Shown: positions 16,942-28,776 of the stretch, piece by piece
Layout: each line of letters begins with the position of its first letter
Numbering within the stretch: position 1 is the stretch's first letter
Position numbers and translations under genes: made by a program
Source of the DNA: Diaporthe sp. PMI_573
Taxonomy: Eukaryota > Ascomycota > Sordariomycetes > Diaporthales > Diaporthaceae
Reading direction: 5' to 3'
NCBI GenBank assembly: GCA_021399435.1
Contig: JAJTUP010000003.1
Span: 620,001-684,000 of the forward strand
Length of the DNA: 64,000 nucleotides
Notes under the pieces: model-generated
Told to the model about the DNA's origin: nothing
Databases searched by the model: none
Seen by the model: the letters and a program-made list of their open reading frames with translations, nothing else

Positions 16942-18438
16942 AGGTCCAAGCGGCGTTGCTTTCCTGGACAGCAGCCTTGGGATAATCTTTTGAGGCGGTA
17001 TAGTCGAGCCTAGTTGTCGCGACTTGGCTCGTATCACAGCGATGAAGCTACATTGTCCAAGATTTGATGGTCACCACCGCTACACAGTACTCCGAGATCC
17101 CGTGACATGACAGACATTAATCGTGTCAAATGTTTGGATGAGGGGGACGAGAGCATTCCATCTGCCTCCTAATCAAGCTCATCAAGCTCAGGACGATCAA
17201 TCATTCAGGTCTCAAAACGGTTTGAGACGGCCTACCACCGGAATGCGCCTTCAGAAAGCAAATTGTGAACCAATGCGTCTTGGCTGCTTGGAAGCTGGAA
17301 TGCTGGAATGCTGGAATGTAGCCTTCAGTTGCCATTTGGATGCGAGGTAGGCAACCAGACAGACACCAGACACCAGACAACCAGGCAGGCCGGCAGGCTG
17401 CATGTCTGTCCAAGGCAAGGCTTGCTGCATCCAGCGTCATACAAAGTTGTGGTGGCCGGTGGACCCCTAAATTCCATGGCAACCCAGCCACCACAACACA
17501 CACCGGACTAGAGACTACCCAGTGACGACGCTGTTGCATTACCTTGGCAGAACATGGAATGTGAAAAAGTATATTTCTGAGGTATCCGACTCGGCCGTTG
17601 CTTCGGCAGCCGTGGAATATAACTTTGAACTCCTCTCCCAAACTTGCTGACCCAAAAAGAGGAGCAGTATCCTCTTGAGCTCTCTTCGCACTCAGCACTG
17701 CACTATTCAGCTCGGCTCCTCGTTTGAACCCGGGCCCTTCCAAGGTTGCAGCGAACCCCACCGTTCCATCGCCTCGATCGCCACAAAACGCGCATGCTGC
17801 AATAGCCCTCAGAAACGAGAAACACTGTGAATCTGCCCACCAGGCCAGGCAGATCAAGGACTCGATACGTCACCGAGCATCGTCACCGAGCACAGGCTCA
17901 GACAAACAAAAGAAAGTCGGAACTGCCGCCAGAGACTGGGGTTGCGGACCATCCGCCCACTGCCGCCGAGGTTCTGTGCGGGCAGAAGGTCAGCAGAGAG
18001 GCAGAGGGACAGGGAAAAGAAGCAGGGATTGGTCTGCTAAGAGGTGCAGGCCAGGCACGTCAATCCCAATCGGGACCCTGGAGGGTTTATGCAACGGCTC
18101 CGCTTGTGCATGGCAGCACCCAGATCCCTCCTGCACAATACACTGCCATCCCGTCGAGTCCCTGCCGTGGCACCCGCCCGCCCGTCATAGGGCGTCGCGC
18201 ATCGTCGAGGCCGGACTGTCCTGGCTACTGCGCGGCTGCTGGGTGTTTTGGCCAGGCACACACGCCAGGCACGGCTTAAAACGACTCGTTGTGCTTGGTC
18301 AAAGACGGTGTGCCGCCGCCCAATTTTCCCTTACACAATACAATCACGCCTGGCCCCGCGCCGACAGGGGACACCAGATAAACCGGACGGGTTCTCCTTT
18401 AACGGACCCACCACGTCCCCACGAAACCTATAGCCACC
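16942..18438. other. Intergenic, tif6 3' flank and leader of next gene
   Basis: Has short tandem repeats: CTGGAATG three times at 17295-17318 and CCAGACA-type units around 17357-17400. An open frame in 17724-18566 runs through a low-complexity leader into the next gene in a different phase; I treat it as chance. Confidence 0.5.
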
Positions 18439-20034
18439 ATGCTAACGTCCGCCCTCGATCCCTCTCTCCCAGACCTCCCAGACCTCTCAGACCGGGGCCA
18501 TCTCTCACCGCGTTCGCCCTCACCAACAGACTTCCCATGCCCCCCTGCTTCTGCCGAGCTACTTGACCTTGATCATCGTCCAGCGCCTGCCAGTTCCAGC
18601 TCTCTCGACACGCACTCTCGAGCACAAGCCCCCCTTGACCACGTTTTCTTGCCTCGCCCCTTTCAGGAACAAGAATACCACGGCGGCTACGACCACGCGA
18701 CTGAACGACAAGTGGAACCCGCTCCTCTCGCACCTGCTCCAGCAAACCGCACGGGGCACGGTCGAGGCTCATCGCTCACCAGCTTCCTTCCTGCAAGCAT
18801 CAGGGCGAGGCTGCAGCCACCACCGAAGCCATCCGAGCACCATCCGCCTGTAGACGACCAAGACATGGGTTTCACCGGCGAAGGAAGGAAGACCTTCAGG
18901 CAGTCTGCCCCCCAGGGCTATCCCAAGACTCAAATAGCCCAACAAGACCCCGACGATTACCCATCCCCGGAGACGACTCCCAAGAGGCTCGTCAGGAGCC
19001 AGACCGCCGGTCCTACGGACAACGCCCCCAAGAACACCACGACGGCTCCGGCTCCCGCCCCAGCACCGGCTCCCGCCAAGATGTCTCTGCTATCCATGTT
19101 CTCGAGAAATACGCCTGTCGTGGTGACACAAGCCGAGCACGACGAGCTGCTGAATATGAAGGTGGACGAGGCGCTGTTCCCAGCCGGTTCTCCGACCAGC
19201 AAGGACACGTTCTCGCCCGCGGCGTACAAGAACCTGCAACAGCAAGCCTCGGGTCTGTTGACCAAGATGCAGAATGCTTACCGCCAAAAGGCGCAGGCGC
19301 TCTCTGAGCTCGAGAAGGAGAGGGAGGCCGACAGGGACGAGCTGGAGGAGGCCGAGACGCGGGCCACGCACCTCAAGTTGCAACTCGAAGACATGGCGCA
19401 CAAGGCGGTCGAGCAGGAGCGCCACATGAAGCAGCTGATGGAGGAGCTCGCTGCGGAGCGCCGCGCCAGGGCCGACGACCAGTCCATGCTCAAGAGGCTC
19501 CCGACGGGACTCCAGTCCGAGGCAGGCAGCACGATATCGGAGGACCTGGGCGTCGACGACGCCGAGGACATGCAGAAGCGCAAGTGGCGCAAGAGCAACG
19601 GCACCGACGTCAGCTTTGAGACAGATGACGACAGCATCAGCTTCGGGGAGGGCGAGAGCGTCTTCTCGCGCCCGCGCAGCCCCTCGGCCTCCACCTTCAC
19701 CACCACCCGCGGCGGTGCCGACACCGGCAGCGTGATCGACATGCCGCTGCCCACGCCGACGTCCACCCGCGGCGGCGGCAACGTGAGGACGTCGGTGGCC
19801 TCGTCCATCAACACCAACCGCAAGAGCACCTCGCAGATGAGCACGTTCCAGAAGCTGATGAAGGGCATCTCGGGCGACGACGGCTGCCGGAACTGCAAGG
19901 GCCAGGACGCGAGCGTCGCCTGGGACACGGTCGGCTTGCTGCGGGACGAGAACAAGAACCTCAAGTCGCGGGTCGGCGAGCTGGAGGACTGCCTCGAGGG
20001 CGCGCTGGATGCGGTCAACGGCATCGTCTTATGA
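18439..20034 (+). CDS. Unrecognised coiled-coil protein
   Basis: A single 531-residue frame. Residues 1-210 are Pro/Ser-rich and disordered, with an AP-repeat (APAPAPAPAPAK) just before KMSLLSMFSRNTPVVVTQ. From about 235 to 340 there is a long heptad-like coiled coil with many Glu, Arg and Leu, beginning AYKNLQQQASGLLTKMQNAY. A Ser-rich linker follows. The C-terminus has CRNCKGQ (a CxxC pair), then a second short coil ending at DAVNGIVL. The ordered segments look conserved, but I cannot assign a family. The first part of the frame before about 18700 is low in complexity, so the true start could be different or an intron may be missed. It is not linked to its neighbours by spacing. Confidence 0.65.
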   Translation: MLTSALDPSLPDLPDLSDRGHLSPRSPSPTDFPCPPASAELLDLDHRPAPASSSSLDTHSRAQAPLDHVFLPRPFQEQEYHGGYDHATERQVEPAPLAPAPANRTGHGRGSSLTSFLPASIRARLQPPPKPSEHHPPVDDQDMGFTGEGRKTFRQSAPQGYPKTQIAQQDPDDYPSPETTPKRLVRSQTAGPTDNAPKNTTTAPAPAPAPAPAKMSLLSMFSRNTPVVVTQAEHDELLNMKVDEALFPAGSPTSKDTFSPAAYKNLQQQASGLLTKMQNAYRQKAQALSELEKEREADRDELEEAETRATHLKLQLEDMAHKAVEQERHMKQLMEELAAERRARADDQSMLKRLPTGLQSEAGSTISEDLGVDDAEDMQKRKWRKSNGTDVSFETDDDSISFGEGESVFSRPRSPSASTFTTTRGGADTGSVIDMPLPTPTSTRGGGNVRTSVASSINTNRKSTSQMSTFQKLMKGISGDDGCRNCKGQDASVAWDTVGLLRDENKNLKSRVGELEDCLEGALDAVNGIVL

Positions 20035-21295
20035 CAGGGTTGCGCCCCCAGCGACAAGGATTTATAACAGCGACATGAGGGGGAAGGACATTTCTTGGTA
20101 GTCTTCTTACTTGGGGTCCTTTCCTCTCTACTCCTCGAGTTTTGGATGCAGCGAGAACCCACAACCCACACTCCACGGAGTTGAAAGAAAAAGCGTAAAC
20201 GGCCTTTGGCTAAATTGCTTTCTTGCTTGGCTGAACAACCCCTTTTTGCATATGGCGGCGCTAACGGGCTCTTCTCTTTCCAATATTATTTATCTTCATG
20301 TATTTCAATTCTTGAGGGTTCTACTATACCCTCACCTGTTTGTTCCTACGGTTATTGTATGGAAAGGGAATATTCTATTCCCAACACTCAGATATATTTT
20401 TCTGGCTGGCGCACCGTACCCTCTTTCTATATGTACTACCACTCTGTTGCCTTGCGAGGCTGTCGAGAGGGACTCGCCCATGTTTTTCATACCCCCCCAA
20501 CAGTTTGATAGATCTCAGATACTCTCTCATAGTCGGTCAAAGGTGCGGACAATCAATGGCGGCTTGATGCTGCTGGAACTTCCGACGACAAGAGCCCCGT
20601 CGCTTCTTCTCCGTGTGCTACTACTGTTACTGCTCTGCAGTGTCTTTAACTGACGGGGTTTCTGGGTAATATTTTCCATTGTGTGGCCTGGCGGCTTGTG
20701 CATCTTGTAATGTGTGGCACAATCATGCCTCTCGCCTGATGGCTTTGGCCGGCTGTTCTGTCCAGGAGGTGAGATGCTCGAGTACTCGGATGAAGCCTAA
20801 GCTGAAAGAGAAGCGAAGGGCCTCACATGCCTCAATAGGCGCCTTCTTTGCTCACAGTTCGGTTGGACACGCGCTGCTGGTGAAATGGCACTGACGAAGC
20901 TGCGAGATATGCTCCGTGAATGACACCTGCATGGCTCCTCCATAGCGTCGTCCCGCGCTTTCGGACCCTCGCTATACGCCATGCCCACGCAGCGTTTTCA
21001 AGTATCCCATTGTCACAAGTCACCTCGTGTTCGATTAGAGCTCCGAGCCAGCCCATCTGTTGATTGAATATTGCCCGCCGGCCTCGGTGGCCTACCGTGT
21101 ACCTAAGTACTGTTCAGAAATAACGGTGGTGTCCATTTGCTGGACTGTCACATGCAAAGCACCAAACAACTGGCCGTTCCCATGACTTGATGTGTGTCTC
21201 TTCGCGGGCCTGACCTTCTCGTCTAATATGTACACCGGAGCGATCTCCTCGTTGTTCCCATCCAGACAAGTTCGTTGCCTCGCCTTCCCCAACTC
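20035..21295. other. Intergenic between convergent genes
   Basis: The downstream side of the coiled-coil gene and of the B12 gene. T-rich stretches around 20220-20420 fit 3' UTR sequence. No gene was supported. Confidence 0.5.
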
Positions 21296-21709
21296 TCAGT
21301 GGTGTCCCTCGCCGTGGTGCTCATCGTGGTGCTCGTCCTGCAGGAACGCATACTCGTAACCGCAGTACGCGGCAAATGCCACCGTCGCAATACCGAGGCC
21401 GGGGAAAGCGCTCTTGAACCGGTTCCATCTGCTGAAGAGTCCTGTGTATCGCCAGTTCTCACTGTGTGTTTCGCGAGGTCAGTCATGCGAAGTGATCGCC
21501 CGGGGCTGCTCTTTCTACTGACTATCGCTCCCATGGGTCGTAGCGGGGCTTCTCGACGGCCTCCTTGAGCTTCTTGATGTCGAAGCCAGTGATGTTGCCC
21601 GTCCGGCCGTTGACGGCCCGTAGTATCCTGGCGGGTGTTCGGTCAGTCAATTGGACAGCTCGAGCAAGGAGAAGGTTGCGTGGGCGCACATTGTAGGTCG
21701 CAGCAGCAT
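21296..21709 (-). CDS. Complex I accessory subunit B12 (NDUFB3)
   Basis: Three exons (21709-21690, 21627-21523, 21461-21296) join to 96 residues, the family size. The middle and last exons read NGRTGNITGFDIKKLKEA, PRYDPWERYENWRYTG, then FSRWNRFKSAFPGLGIATVA, one membrane helix at about 62-83, and a His/Glu-rich end. This matches the B12 subunit of the mitochondrial NADH dehydrogenase membrane arm, which anchors in the inner membrane with one helix. The 20-nt first exon (ATG, donor GTGCGC, branch CTGAC, acceptor CCAG) is inferred because no in-frame ATG exists in exon 2; the last two exons are secure. It is divergent from caf1 with about 550 bp between starts. Confidence 0.85.
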
Positions 21710-22259
21710 GGTGAACCAGTTCAGTCTGTCAACAGCTGCGCTGGTTGTGTGAGTGAAGGGCGTGGTGAGGTTAGTTCGTCTTGCGAGTTCGATTCGTCGG
21801 ACCGAGCAGCAGTTCGAAAGGTTGGAGGCACGGCAGGCCTGTAGTGCAGTGCCAGCCCAGGTACCTACGTACCCGCCAGGGTGAATCTAGCTCGGTCCCA
21901 CCCGGTTCTGCGGCGGCGGCGGCGGGCAGCGACCCGCACTGGCCCAGCCGTGGAGCTGTCTGTCAACTGCGACTGTTGTGAATTGCCCATTTGACATGCT
22001 GAACTGCATCCCAAGATAGACCTCACGACTGCACGACGAGGAACACAGCGAACCCCGATCACCAAGAGACGACAACACTCTTAACCAAACATCATCATAC
22101 GTACATCCTCAGTCAGCCGAGGCTGTCGACCACTGCCCGACGAGCATCCGACACTCGTTCACAGATGCGACCGCGCGCTGTCCACTACAGACTGAACACG
22201 ACTCCTCCGACACGACCAAGACAGGAAACCGAGCCTACAGAGCTGGGCGTGAGTTGACG
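21710..22259. other. Shared promoter, NDUFB3 and caf1
   Basis: A 550-bp divergent spacer. It contains a GGTACCTACGTACC palindromic block near 21860 and a CGG-rich stretch near 21910. A CA-rich leader precedes the caf1 ATG. Confidence 0.6.
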
Positions 22260-23826
22260 ATGCCTCCCCAGATATCGAGGTACCAAAACGGGCCGAACAA
22301 TGTCGCTCCGTACCAGCACCAGTTCGCCGGCCTGAACCCAGCTCACTCCAACAACTACACCCCACAACTGGGCGGCAATCCCTCCCACCTGAACCCGAAC
22401 GCCCAGATCCCTTCCTTCGCTACGAACGGCAATGTGCTCGGTCTGGGAGGAGGCATGAACTCGGCCGCTGCGAGCTTTGGCGTCGGGCACGAGTCGGGCC
22501 TCGGTGGCCAGGCCGCCAGGATGGGATTTCACAACGCAACGCTCCAGCACCCACAGCACGCCCAACAACAAAGTCACTCTATGATGGGGGACCAGCCTGC
22601 TCGCAATCCATTGGCTAAGGGCCGGATACGAGAGGTCTGGAAACACAATCTGGAGGACGAGATGGCCGTGCTGCGCGACCTGGTGCAAGACTACCCATAT
22701 ATCGCTATGGTGAGTCGTCGCATGGTGCTGTCCCGGTTTGGAAAAGGGGCCGTGCTGATTTGATCTTCTTTGACAGGATACCGAGTTCCCTGGCGTGGTT
22801 GCGCGACCAATGGGCGCGTTCCGAGGCAAAAGCGATTATCATTACCAATGTCTGCGGGTGAACGTAGACCTTCTCAAGGTCATCCAGATTGGCATAACGC
22901 TATTTAATGAGGACGGGGAGACACCCGCGACAAGGCCTAACTCGACAAACTCGACAGAAGTCGGCGGCGCAGGGCGGAAAAATGCGACGAACATGGTCCC
23001 GCATGCATGGCAGTTCAACTTCAACTTCTCGCTCACCGACGACATGTACAACGAGCAATCGATCGACTCTCTCAAGCACGCCGGGATCGACTTTGCGCTG
23101 TTGGAGCGGGACGGGATAGACCCCAAGAAGTTCGCAGCGCTACTGATTCCGTCCGGCCTGACCCATTTCGAAGAGGTCAAGTGGATATCCTTCCACGGAG
23201 GCTACGACTTTGGCTACCTCACGAAGCTTCTGATGTGCGAGCAAATGCCGAACGACGAGCTCGAGTTCACAAAACGCTTGAAGAAATACTTCCCGAGCGT
23301 CTACGACGTCAAGCACCTCATGAAGCACGCCATCAAGCAACACAACTCGGGCCTCCTGACACCAAGCGACCCGAGCACGACAGAACTGCTGCAGAAGTTC
23401 GAACAAAAGTCCGGCCTCGAGAGCATAGCAGAAGCCCTGAAGATTAAGCGCCTCGGGGCAGCTCACCAGGCCGGGTCTGACGGCCTTCTGACCGGGAGGG
23501 TCTTCTTCTCCATGCGGGAGAAGGTGTTCAACGGCGACATCCCCACGGAGCAGGTCGGCAAGATCTGGGGCTTGGGCGTACCAGACATAGGGCCACCGGT
23601 CGGCGGCGCGCAGCAGCAGTCGGCAGCGGACAGCACGCCGCCACAGCAGGGCCAGAACAACAACAACAACGAGGGGACGCCCAGCACGCCCAACCAGGGC
23701 AGCGCGGGCCTGGTCAACACGCCGGCCGCGCAGTCGCACAACACGAACGGCGTCAGCAGCATGGCGCCGATGACGCCCGGGGGCGGCGGCGGGGTCTTTG
23801 GGAGCTTCCACATCGGCGCCAGGTAG
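22260..23826 (+). CDS. CCR4-NOT deadenylase subunit Caf1/Pop2
   Basis: Two exons (22260-22709, 22777-23826) give 499 residues. An N-terminal Asn/Gln/Gly-rich region of about 115 residues precedes the RNase D/DEDD nuclease fold: IREVWKHNLEDEM, then DTEFPG at 151 with the first Asp and Glu, FHGGYDFGYL near 290 with the second Asp, and AGSDGLLTG near 380 with the third. The intron falls exactly before DTEFPG. A Gln/Asn/Pro/Gly-rich C-terminal tail of about 90 residues follows. Caf1 shortens poly(A) tails in the cytoplasm as part of the CCR4-NOT complex. All catalytic acidic residues appear intact. Confidence 0.96.
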
Positions 23827-24999
23827 AGTAATAGCCCCGGCGGGGGCGCGGCCAAGGACAAGGACAAGGACAAGGAGGGCGAGGGCGAGGGCGAGGGCGA
23901 GGGCGAGGGCGAGGGCGAGGGCGAGGAGGAGCGGGAACCGTACGCCTACTACCATTTGATCTGCGGCCCACCAGGCTGTGAGAACTGGTACGAATATTGC
24001 AGCTGGTACAACCGGAGGCGGCAACCCCTCCCTGTGTACGTTCCGGCGCAGTTCTCCCACCCTTTCTGGCGGCCCATGAGCAGCAGCATGAACCCGGAGG
24101 CAGCTGTCTTTAAGTCACGGGCGAAGTCGCGGAGCTCCCCGCCCTGACGCATCCGATGTTATTATCTCCTTCCAACCAAGCGAGCGTATAGTAATGAGGC
24201 GGCCGGTCATTATCCACTTGTTCTCCTGTCCCCTCTCCCTCTCCCTCTTTTTTCTCTCACTCTCGCAGCGATGGGAGGGGCGTCGGCGTCCTCTTTTGGC
24301 CTCTACGACTATTTGCGTCTGTTTGTCTGCTTGCCTTGTCTTCCATTTAAACGGAGTTGGGGAGGGAAAGGGGGGGGGCGCGTTGGTCTCTGAGAGCTGC
24401 GCCAAATAAAAGAAAAGATTCTCGGGAAGGGAAAATACAAGCCCTCTCTCGGAACTTTGGGCCAAGGGAAATGGTCTTCTGGTATGGAGGGGCAGGGGAG
24501 CTTCTTTTGAGACCTTGTGTGTGTAACCCATATCTCTGCCTTTCGTGTATTTTTCTGCAAGGTCATCGTTTCATTATCCTCTACCTTGTTCTTTTCTCTG
24601 CCAAAGGGGTATGGGGGTGGATACCTGGTAAAGCACAGCGGAATATATGCATTCTCATGGACAAGACATCACCACTGATACTGAACATATGATTGTGAGT
24701 TCTGTTGCTTAATGTTTGACCATTGGGGTTAGAAGACCTAGTGGCCCATTTTCTCTGGGTTCTGGTCACCTGCCATCCTACACTGTTACACCGCTACCCT
24801 ACAGACTTCATCTTATGGATGTCCGTTGTTTGAAATTTCCTATCAATGCCAGAAACGCCGATTCCATAACCCTCCAAAGGAAAATTCATGACCGCTATGC
24901 TGTAGGAGAGAAAAAGATGAATGAGTGGAAACAATGTCCTGTGAGTCTGATCTACGGACACACATCGCTCTTGGACATTTCCGAAGACCTGGGGGAAAG
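23827..24999. other. Intergenic between convergent caf1 and gid9
   Basis: Holds a compound hexanucleotide repeat directly after the caf1 stop, then CT-rich and T-rich sequence. No gene was seen. Confidence 0.55.
23854..23922. repeat. Compound hexanucleotide repeat after caf1
   Basis: Three copies of AAGGAC (23854-23871) run into eight perfect copies of GAGGGC (23875-23922). It begins about 28 bp after the caf1 stop, so it is probably in the 3' UTR. Beyond the stop it would read as Lys-Asp and Glu-Gly repeats. Confidence 0.9.
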
Positions 25000-26389
25000 T
25001 TATGTGATGAACACCTTCTTGAGCTTGTCGGCCGTGTACACGTCCCCAGTGCGCAAGTCCTTGACCTTGCCCGGCGGCAGCCCCGCCTTGCGCGAGTACT
25101 CCTCGAGCTTCGCCTGGCCGTAGACGCGGCCGTTGGGGAGCAGCATGAGGTCTGGCTCGACGTGGCTCTGGGTGTGGTGGGCGTAGGGGACGTTGCGGGC
25201 GAGCTCGTTGAGCTCGGTGGAGCAGATGGGGCACACCGAGCTCGTCAGGCTGGTGTGGTGGGACGGGGTGGACGAGGAGCTGGCCTGGGTGCTGTGGCAG
25301 GCGGGCGTCTTGAGCGCCGACAGGCCCGACTGCAGGGCGATGTGCAGCAGGGGGAATGAGGGCAGGCCCAGCAGGGCGTTGTGCGTCTCGGTGAAGATCT
25401 CGGCCAGCTTGTTCCACCGCGACGAGTCGTACATCTCCCTGCGCTCGTCGTCTGCCGCGTCCGGCGGGAAGGCGAGCAGGATGGCGGCCTGGCCGCACTC
25501 GTTTGGGAAGCTCTCCTTGAAGGGGTAGAGGTACTTGCGGGCGAAGAGTATGGCCTCGAGGAGCTTCTCCTCGTCCTGGGTACGCACGAGCTCTATGTAC
25601 TGCTGAAAGCGGAGCTGGAACTCGAGATTGCTCTGTGCCGAAGGGAGTCAGCAAGTGTCAGTGACGGTGATGGTTCTGCACTGTTGAGGGTGCAGAAGAA
25701 TTGACCTACATCCATCTTCCTCAGCTCCTTCTTGTTCTCCGTACACCAGTCCAGCGCGTCCTTGACATTCCGGTTGAGCAGGCTCTGCCTCACGCGGTTC
25801 ATCTGATCGAACGTATCGATATCCACCAGGTCCCCGACGCCCTTGTCCTTAGCAAGAGCCCTCGCGCTCTGGCCGTAGCCCTGCCTCATGAGGTAGTCGA
25901 CCAGCAGCCTGTCGAGCCTCTTCCGCGACCAGTGCTCGTATTTCACGTCCTCGAAGGCGTGCATGTGGCCCAGGTCCGACAGGTGCTTCACCCTGGCCCC
26001 GACCTGGCGGTACAGCCTCGACTCCTCCTGGTCGCAGCCCTCCAGCTTCCGCTTGACGCCGCGCACGCGGGCGATCATGGTGTCGAGGTTCCGGAGGACG
26101 TCATCGGGGCTGGCGCCACCCTTCAGGGCGGCATTGGCGGTGTCCTTGAGCTCTTTCTTTATGAAGGTGCCCTGTTTCTCGATGACGAAGTGGGCGGAGC
26201 GGAAGTTCTTGTGTAGGAGCTCGTGTGGGAGGCGGAGGAGAGGTTGGTCCTGGCGTGAGGAGGTCCGGCGTTAGCTGTGTCTCCGGGGAGGTGATGGCCG
26301 CGTTGAGAGCGTCGTAGCTTGCAGAGAGCTGGACTTACCAGTAGGAGATGATTGGCATGATCAATCTTGGTGACCGAGTGGTCCCCCAT
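25000..26389 (-). CDS. GID E3 ubiquitin ligase subunit Gid9/Fyv10 (MAEA)
   Basis: Three exons (26389-26339, 26249-25710, 25632-25000), all phase 0, give 407 residues. After a helical N-terminus comes LisH ([20 protein letters not shown], about 135-160), CTLH/CRA ([16 protein letters not shown] and ARKYLYPF) and a degenerate Gid-type RING near 329-380 ([12 protein letters not shown], then [10 protein letters not shown]). Gid9 pairs with Gid2 as the RING heterodimer of the GID/CTLH ligase, which in yeast degrades gluconeogenic enzymes. Ending in [11 protein letters not shown] is typical of the family. The start codon is followed by a short exon of 17 codons; the encoded [15 protein letters not shown] is continuous across the intron. 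Confidence 0.93.
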
Positions 26390-28776
26390 TTTGAGCTCAA
26401 AATCAGATCTGTGTATGGCTAATAATTGTTTCCGGACCAGATCGTGTGGCCAGTTTCGTAGGGGGAGGATGCTCTAGGAGTGGACGTTAGCACCGTACAA
26501 TGACGCTCCCCGAGGTTGTCGTTAAACTGATAAGGCGATAAGGTGCACCCCTTAGTGCCACCCCAGGCGTGTTGGTCAGGCTGCGGGTACCTAGGTAGAC
26601 TGGGCGCTTGTCAAGCTGTGGTCTTGTATTACCTATTACCACAGTACTCGCGTGGGCACTTGCAGTCAATAATGATTATTCAGGTCCGGCATCTTCGGCC
26701 GAGAGGAGACCAAGCTACAGCTCTGCTGCATTGGACTACATACACAGTACTTTCCTACTTTTCCCGCAGGGCCATTTTGCCTCCCTCCTCATTCCCCAGC
26801 TGGTAGTGACAGGTCGGATAGGCGGGTGGATTGATTGATGCAGCTGAGATGAGCATCCTACCGAAGTTGCCTAGTACTGCTGGACAGGTAATCAAAATAC
26901 TTCGCGGCCAGGTCATGAAGGGATAGTCCTTCCCACCTGGGCAGCCTTCACACCATCTCAGTCGATCGTGCCCAGGTGTGTATCACTTGACCCGCTTGGC
27001 AGACAATCCCGTCGTGAGCTAGTCATCCACGGGGCTTGCACGAGTGACTCTACGTGATCAACGGGGGAGCAAGTGCAAGTGTCGAGTTAGATGGTACCCG
27101 TCCAGCTGAGACAGCAGCCTCGTCACGACTCTCGAGTCGGCCCCAGTCATGAATATAGCAAGGGCTGGATACCAAACACCCTGGTCTAATAACCGTTGGA
27201 GGCTCGCCGTGTCTGCCCACCAACTCGTAGAAGTAGGGTACTTAGCTTGCCTGGGTATGCGCCCTCCCAATATCAGAACGTCAGCCAGCCGAAACAATCG
27301 ACAGCGATCGGCCAACAAACCAACATGACGCTTGTATGATTTGTTGTGACTTGTCTTGTCATATTAATCAAGCACCATGCAGCCAGTTTCTCACCGGTCC
27401 TGTTGACATTTGCAGCGCGGGTACTCGACGTGCATTCCTGCGCATCCTGTGCACCCATGGACGTGGACACTGTCCACCCCAAAGAGATTTGCGTCCTTCA
27501 CTAGACAGCTTCGACGCATACGGGCACTTAACTCATGTTGGCGGCTGCTGGTGGGGTTGCAGTACAGAAGGGTGGGATGGGGGTGCATGGTGGCATGGCA
27601 GCATGGTGGGTGGGAATGGCAGGCCAGGTGGGCGGGCTGCTGGTGGGGTGCGTCGACGCTAGAGCTGAGGTCGGGAGTGGATGATTCAGGCGGCCATGAC
27701 CGCCTGTGACTGGCCAGCCCAGCTGTGACTTGTGGGGACCTGGCGCACCCCCCGGTACGAGGAGCGAGGAGCCAGGCGGACTCGACTGCAGTCAATCAGT
27801 CAGTCAGTCAGTCGCTCATGCTCAAAGCTCTGCCTGCTGCTCGCTGCGCGCTGCGTGCTGCCCTGGCTGGTGCTTGGCCTGAGGCCTTTGAACGGCGGGC
27901 CCCTCCCCCCCTCCACCCTTCAAAAGGCCGTCAGGTCGCCTTCCAGACAAATCCTCCAGCTCACGTGAATCTGGATTCTGGTCACGAGCATCCACCCCCC
28001 TCCAACGCGACGAGTCCGCCCGACAATACAGGTATGCATTCATCGCCATCTGTGTTTTTATCCTCGGACTTTGTCGAATCTGACTCTCGAGAAGCAGACA
28101 CAGCCCCCGATACCATTTGATCCCAATCGACACCCTGCAACGCTTATTCCGACCGCGTTTTTGTCGCCCGCGTCCGCCCAGGTTCCCGCCCCTCTACCTT
28201 TCCCTATCAAACGCAATCAGCACCTGACCTGCCACATGACAAGAGGTCGATCGTGTAAGTGAAGGCGGTCTCGACTTTCCCCCCCATGCTGTCAAATCAG
28301 ACCTCAGCCATCGCGCCCAAAGGTGGATCCCCAGACCGCATCAGTATTTCATATCCCATCTTCGCTTTACCATCTTGAGTGTCCTCCTTGTCGCCCAGGA
28401 CGGCCTACCTGTCCTCAATCCCGACAAACTCGGGCCGGCCTATGAGCTGCACAGCGCTCCGTCTGAGACACGGCCCAAGCAGGCGTGCCTACGAGCTCAA
28501 GTGAGCCTGACGCGACGTCGACGAGAGCCTCAGCATGTGGGCCAACAACATTCGATTCGAGTGGCCTTGTTGCATCCACATGCTATGCTCGATGAGAGCT
28601 GCATGCACCTCATCCCTGCCGACCTGTGCGACTCATCTCAACGTGAGATGTGTGTGAGAACACAAGACAGCACTACAGTGCCCGGCGTGACGATGTGCCT
28701 TCAAGTCTACGTTGCGTTCCCTTCATGGTCTAACTAAAGCTGCCAGGCACACGGCCTTGAGGAGCCCTGCAACGTA
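26390..28776. other. Divergent promoter region, gid9 / cbf1
   Basis: A 2.4 kb spacer with both promoters. It has a GGTACCTAGGTA block near 26587, a (CAGT)n run near 27792-27810 and a TCACGTGA palindrome at 27961. The last 800 bp are CT-rich and probably the cbf1 leader. No gene is supported. Confidence 0.55.
27961..27968. promoter_or_regulatory. Cbf1-type E-box TCACGTGA upstream of cbf1
   Basis: A perfect 8-bp palindrome with the CACGTG core bound by Cbf1 and related bHLH-zipper factors, 809 bp before the cbf1 start. Sequence shows the site; autoregulation is inference. Confidence 0.45.

Noticed and set aside
17724..18566. 280-residue plus-strand frame upstream of the coiled-coil protein
   Set aside because: Low-complexity His/Pro/Arg-rich composition in a leader region, overlapping the next gene in another phase, no ordered segment.
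23140..24060. 306-residue open frame on the minus strand
   Set aside because: Lies antisense to caf1 and its downstream hexamer repeat; composition is a GC-shadow of the real gene with no domain.
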